From the NCBI GenBank assembly GCA_019418195.1, contig DYCJ01000088.1:1-8932 (forward strand): DNA of 8,932 nucleotides. The letters are read 5' to 3'. Made by a program: the position numbers and the translations under genes. The notes under the pieces are model-generated. The model saw nothing but the letters and a program-made list of their open reading frames with translations, did not search any database and had not been told where the DNA came from. Source of the stretch: Clostridiales bacterium. Its GTDB lineage: Bacteria > Bacillota > Clostridia > Lachnospirales > Lachnospiraceae. This document shows positions 6,919 through 8,932 of this stretch, piece after piece; within the stretch, counting starts at the first letter, position 1, and every line of letters starts with the position of its first letter.

Positions 6919-6944
6919 ATTTACTAAATGTTTTGTGAAGACGG

Positions 6945-6973
6945 TTGTTGACGTTTTTAAATCGTGCTATAAT
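6945..6973 (+). promoter_or_regulatory. Extended -10 promoter for the PAP2 gene
   Basis: A perfect TATAAT (6968-6973) is preceded by TGC, giving an extended -10. At 17 bp upstream the -35 is a weak TTGTTG (6945-6950); the better hexamer TTGACG (6948-6953) is only 14 bp away. Transcription would start near 6980, leaving a leader of about 70 nt. AATCG recurs at 6960 and 6971 and is inverted as CGATT at 6979-6983, which may mark an operator around the -10. A second TATAAT at 6991-6996 has no matching -35. Confidence 0.6.
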
Positions 6974-7050
6974 CGATGCGATTGAGAGAATATAATAAAA
7001 GTGACCGGGGAAGTAAAAACAGGCAAAACCGTATTTAAAGGGGCATCATT

Positions 7051-7728
7051 ATGAAGCTGAGAAACAGATTTGCAGGACTGGTTAAGAAATATAAGCATGC
7101 ATGGGTGTTTTTATATATCTTTATCTACATGCCATGGTTTATGTTTCTTGAGAAACATGTGACTACGCATTACCATGTGATCCAGATCCGGCTGGATGAG
7201 CATATCCCGTTCATCGAATATTTTATTATTCCGTATCTGATGTGGTTTGTATTTATCGTCGCGGCGTTTTTGTATTTTTTCTTTACAGATGTGCCGGGAT
7301 TTTACAGGCTGGCTAAATTTATGTTTACGGGGATGACCGTATTTCTTATCATATGTACTATTTTCCCGAATGGACAGGATCTGCGGCCTGTTGTCTTTGA
7401 GCGGGATAATATTTTTGTGGATATGGTGAGGACTCTTTATCGTGCAGATACGTGTACGAATGTATTCCCGAGCCTTCATGTATTTAATTCGTTGAGCGTA
7501 TGTATAGCGGTGGGGGAGAGTGAAGCCCTCAGAAAGCACAAAGGAGTCTGTATCGGGACATATATCCTGGCAGGACTGATCATTCTCGCTACCATGTTCC
7601 TGAAACAGCATTCCGTGCTGGATGTGATAGGAGCAGGTGTGATGGCATACGTACTTTACCAGTTTGTGTATGCGCCGCAGAAACGCAGTGTGCCGAAGTA
7701 CGCGCGTCAAAAACGGCCGGTGCTTTAA
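7051..7728 (+). CDS. PAP2-family membrane lipid phosphatase or phosphotransferase
   Basis: A 225-residue multi-pass membrane protein of the PAP2 superfamily, whose members remove or transfer phosphate from lipid phosphates at the membrane surface. AAGGGG (7038-7043) lies 7 nt before the ATG. Hydrophobic spans occur near 18-33, 54-78, 88-104, 168-184 and 190-208. The catalytic motifs are recognisable: R112-P113 of motif 1, PSLHV with His143 (motif 2), and KQHSVLDV with His187 and Asp191 (motif 3, the nucleophile). Two departures from classical phosphatases are visible: Phe105 sits where motif 1 should have its Lys, and the Ser-Arg start of motif 3 is not obvious. This resembles the inositolphosphoceramide-synthase-like branch, so phosphotransfer is possible. 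The tail is basic (PKYARQKRP). The adjacent lipid kinase suggests shared lipid-phosphate metabolism. Confidence 0.85.
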   Translation: MKLRNRFAGLVKKYKHAWVFLYIFIYMPWFMFLEKHVTTHYHVIQIRLDEHIPFIEYFIIPYLMWFVFIVAAFLYFFFTDVPGFYRLAKFMFTGMTVFLIICTIFPNGQDLRPVVFERDNIFVDMVRTLYRADTCTNVFPSLHVFNSLSVCIAVGESEALRKHKGVCIGTYILAGLIILATMFLKQHSVLDVIGAGVMAYVLYQFVYAPQKRSVPKYARQKRPVL

Positions 7729-7792
7729 CACTAAAAGAAATCGATACTGGCGTTTCTGCCGGTAATAAGTAATAGAATCAGGAGGAAGAAGA

Positions 7793-8881
7793 ATGAAGAA
7801 GATCATGCTTACCGGAGACCGCCCTACGGGGAAACTCCACGTGGGACATTACGTGGGATCACTGAGGCGCCGGGTAGAGCTTCAGAATACAGGAGATTTT
7901 GATGATATATTTATCATGATAGCAGATGCACAGGCGCTGACGGACAATGCAGATAATCCGGAGAAAGTGCGCCAGAATATTATCGAGGTGGCGCTGGATT
8001 ATCTGGCGTGCGGATTAGACCCGGAGAAATCCACTCTGCTGATCCAGTCACAGATCCCGGAGTTGTGCGAGCTGTCATTTTATTATATGAATCTGGTGAC
8101 AGTGTCAAGACTGCAGCGCAATCCTACAGTAAAATCAGAGATCCAGATGCGTAACTTCGAGGCAAGCATCCCGGTCGGATTCTTTACCTATCCGATCAGC
8201 CAGGCGGCGGATATCACAGCATTTAAGGCGACGGTCGTGCCTGTAGGAGAAGATCAGATGCCGATGCTGGAGCAGACAAAGGAGATCGTGCACAAGTTTA
8301 ATTCCGTCTATGGAGAAACTCTTGTGGAGCCGAAGATCCTTCTTCCGGATAATGAGGCATGCATGCGTCTCCCGGGAATCGACGGAAAGGCGAAGATGAG
8401 CAAGTCTCTCGGGAATTGTATCTATCTGTCAGAAGAACCGGAAGATATCAAGAAGAAAGTATTCAGTATGTTTACAGATCCGACCCATATCCGTATCGAG
8501 GACCCGGGCAAACTGGAAGGCAATACAGTGTTTACGTATCTGGATGCTTTCTGCCGACCGGAATATTTCCCGGAGTTTCTTCCGGAGTATAATAATCTTG
8601 ATGAGCTCAAGGAGCACTACAAGAGGGGCGGCCTCGGCGATATGAAGGTGAAACGCTTCCTGAACAATGTTCTCCAGTCTGAGCTGGAGCCGATCCGCAA
8701 ACGCAGGAAAGAGTGGCAGAAGGATATCCCTGCTGTATATGAGATACTCAGAAAGGGAAGCGAAAAAGCAGAGAAGGTTGCTGCGGAGACACTGAAAGAT
8801 GTGAAGGCTGCGATGAGGATCAATTATTTTGATGATGAGGAACTGATCAAAATGCAGTCGGCGAAATATACGGAAGAATAA
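7793..8881 (+). CDS. trpS: Tryptophanyl-tRNA synthetase
   Basis: A 362-residue cytoplasmic class I synthetase that charges tRNA-Trp. A strong AGGAGG (7780-7785) lies 7 nt before the ATG. The N-terminus MLTGDRPTGKLHVGHYVGSL carries the HIGH-type motif as HVGH (16-19), and KMSKS is at 201-205, both needed for aminoacyl-adenylate formation. The middle, with RLQRNPTVKSEIQMRNF, PISQAADITAFKA and VPVGEDQMPMLEQTKEI, follows the streptococcal and clostridial form rather than the shorter Bacillus form. The C-terminal end has a short acidic tail beyond the usual INYF. The 64-bp gap upstream holds only a weak 7-bp hairpin (7745-7764) and no T-box leader, so tryptophan-responsive control is not apparent; co-transcription with the PAP2 gene is possible. 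Nothing recognisable lies in the last 51 bases after the stop. Confidence 0.97.
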   Translation: MKKIMLTGDRPTGKLHVGHYVGSLRRRVELQNTGDFDDIFIMIADAQALTDNADNPEKVRQNIIEVALDYLACGLDPEKSTLLIQSQIPELCELSFYYMNLVTVSRLQRNPTVKSEIQMRNFEASIPVGFFTYPISQAADITAFKATVVPVGEDQMPMLEQTKEIVHKFNSVYGETLVEPKILLPDNEACMRLPGIDGKAKMSKSLGNCIYLSEEPEDIKKKVFSMFTDPTHIRIEDPGKLEGNTVFTYLDAFCRPEYFPEFLPEYNNLDELKEHYKRGGLGDMKVKRFLNNVLQSELEPIRKRRKEWQKDIPAVYEILRKGSEKAEKVAAETLKDVKAAMRINYFDDEELIKMQSAKYTEE

Positions 8882-8932
8882 AAATCCGACAGAAAATATA
8901 CAGGCATATTACGAAAACAGGCAGGGCAGATC

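Noticed and set aside
7729..7792. Possible T-box or terminator before trpS
   Set aside because: The gap is only 64 bp, lacks the conserved T-box sequence and specifier stem, and the single 7-bp hairpin (7745-7764, one G-U pair) has no T-run.
7111..7806. A 231-codon minus-strand frame opposite the PAP2 gene
   Set aside because: It overlaps a gene with clear catalytic motifs and membrane spans, and the antisense product is low-complexity His/Arg/Ile-rich with no motif.
1..8932. Mobile element, phage, CRISPR, defence or toxin system
   Set aside because: No transposase, integrase, direct repeat array, Cas or toxin-antitoxin gene was seen; every large open frame on the plus strand is a conserved chromosomal family and composition looks uniform.

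Overview
The window is ordinary chromosomal DNA of a low-to-mid G+C Firmicute. The best fit is a gut clostridium of the Lachnospiraceae type. This rests on the style of the proteins (a lipoprotein amino-acid binding protein with a Gly/Ser-rich linker, a streptococcal/clostridial-style TrpRS), strong AGGAGG-type ribosome binding sites and consensus SigA promoters; it is an inference, not a database result. All eight genes lie on the + strand. No RNA genes, insertion sequences, phage genes or CRISPR arrays were seen.

Layout. (1) 2-745: the 3' part of uppP (undecaprenyl-diphosphatase), whose start lies left of the window. (2) 786-3405: a polar amino acid ABC importer with its own promoter and a striking inverted-repeat operator, in the order binding lipoprotein, permease, ATPase. 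An imperfect hairpin separates the first two genes and a 17-bp overlap joins the last two. (3) 3413-5282: a near-consensus promoter, a leader with two compact hairpins, and one 580-codon gene that fuses a complete SfsA (nuclease-like, DNA-binding) to a complete MutY (A/G-specific adenine glycosylase). (4) 5299-6901: a TetR-family regulator followed 11 bp later by a diacylglycerol/lipid kinase, behind an extended -10 promoter. (5) 6945-7728: a PAP2-family membrane phosphatase or phosphotransferase with its own promoter. (6) 7793-8881: trpS, tryptophanyl-tRNA synthetase, then 51 bp with no recognised feature.

How they work together. The importer is a self-contained uptake system. The TetR, lipid kinase and PAP2 genes suggest a small lipid-phosphate module: a kinase that could make phosphatidic acid and a membrane enzyme that could remove or transfer the phosphate. 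The flanking uppP is a membrane lipid-pyrophosphate phosphatase but is probably a separate unit. SfsA-MutY is a DNA repair enzyme with an added nucleic-acid-acting domain.

Most worth a second look: the binding protein appears circularly permuted (its family C-terminus sits at the N-terminus), the SfsA-MutY fusion, the symmetric operator over the importer promoter, the structured leader before sfsA-mutY, and a roughly 30-residue basic insertion in the ATPase. I saw no defence, toxin or mobile system.
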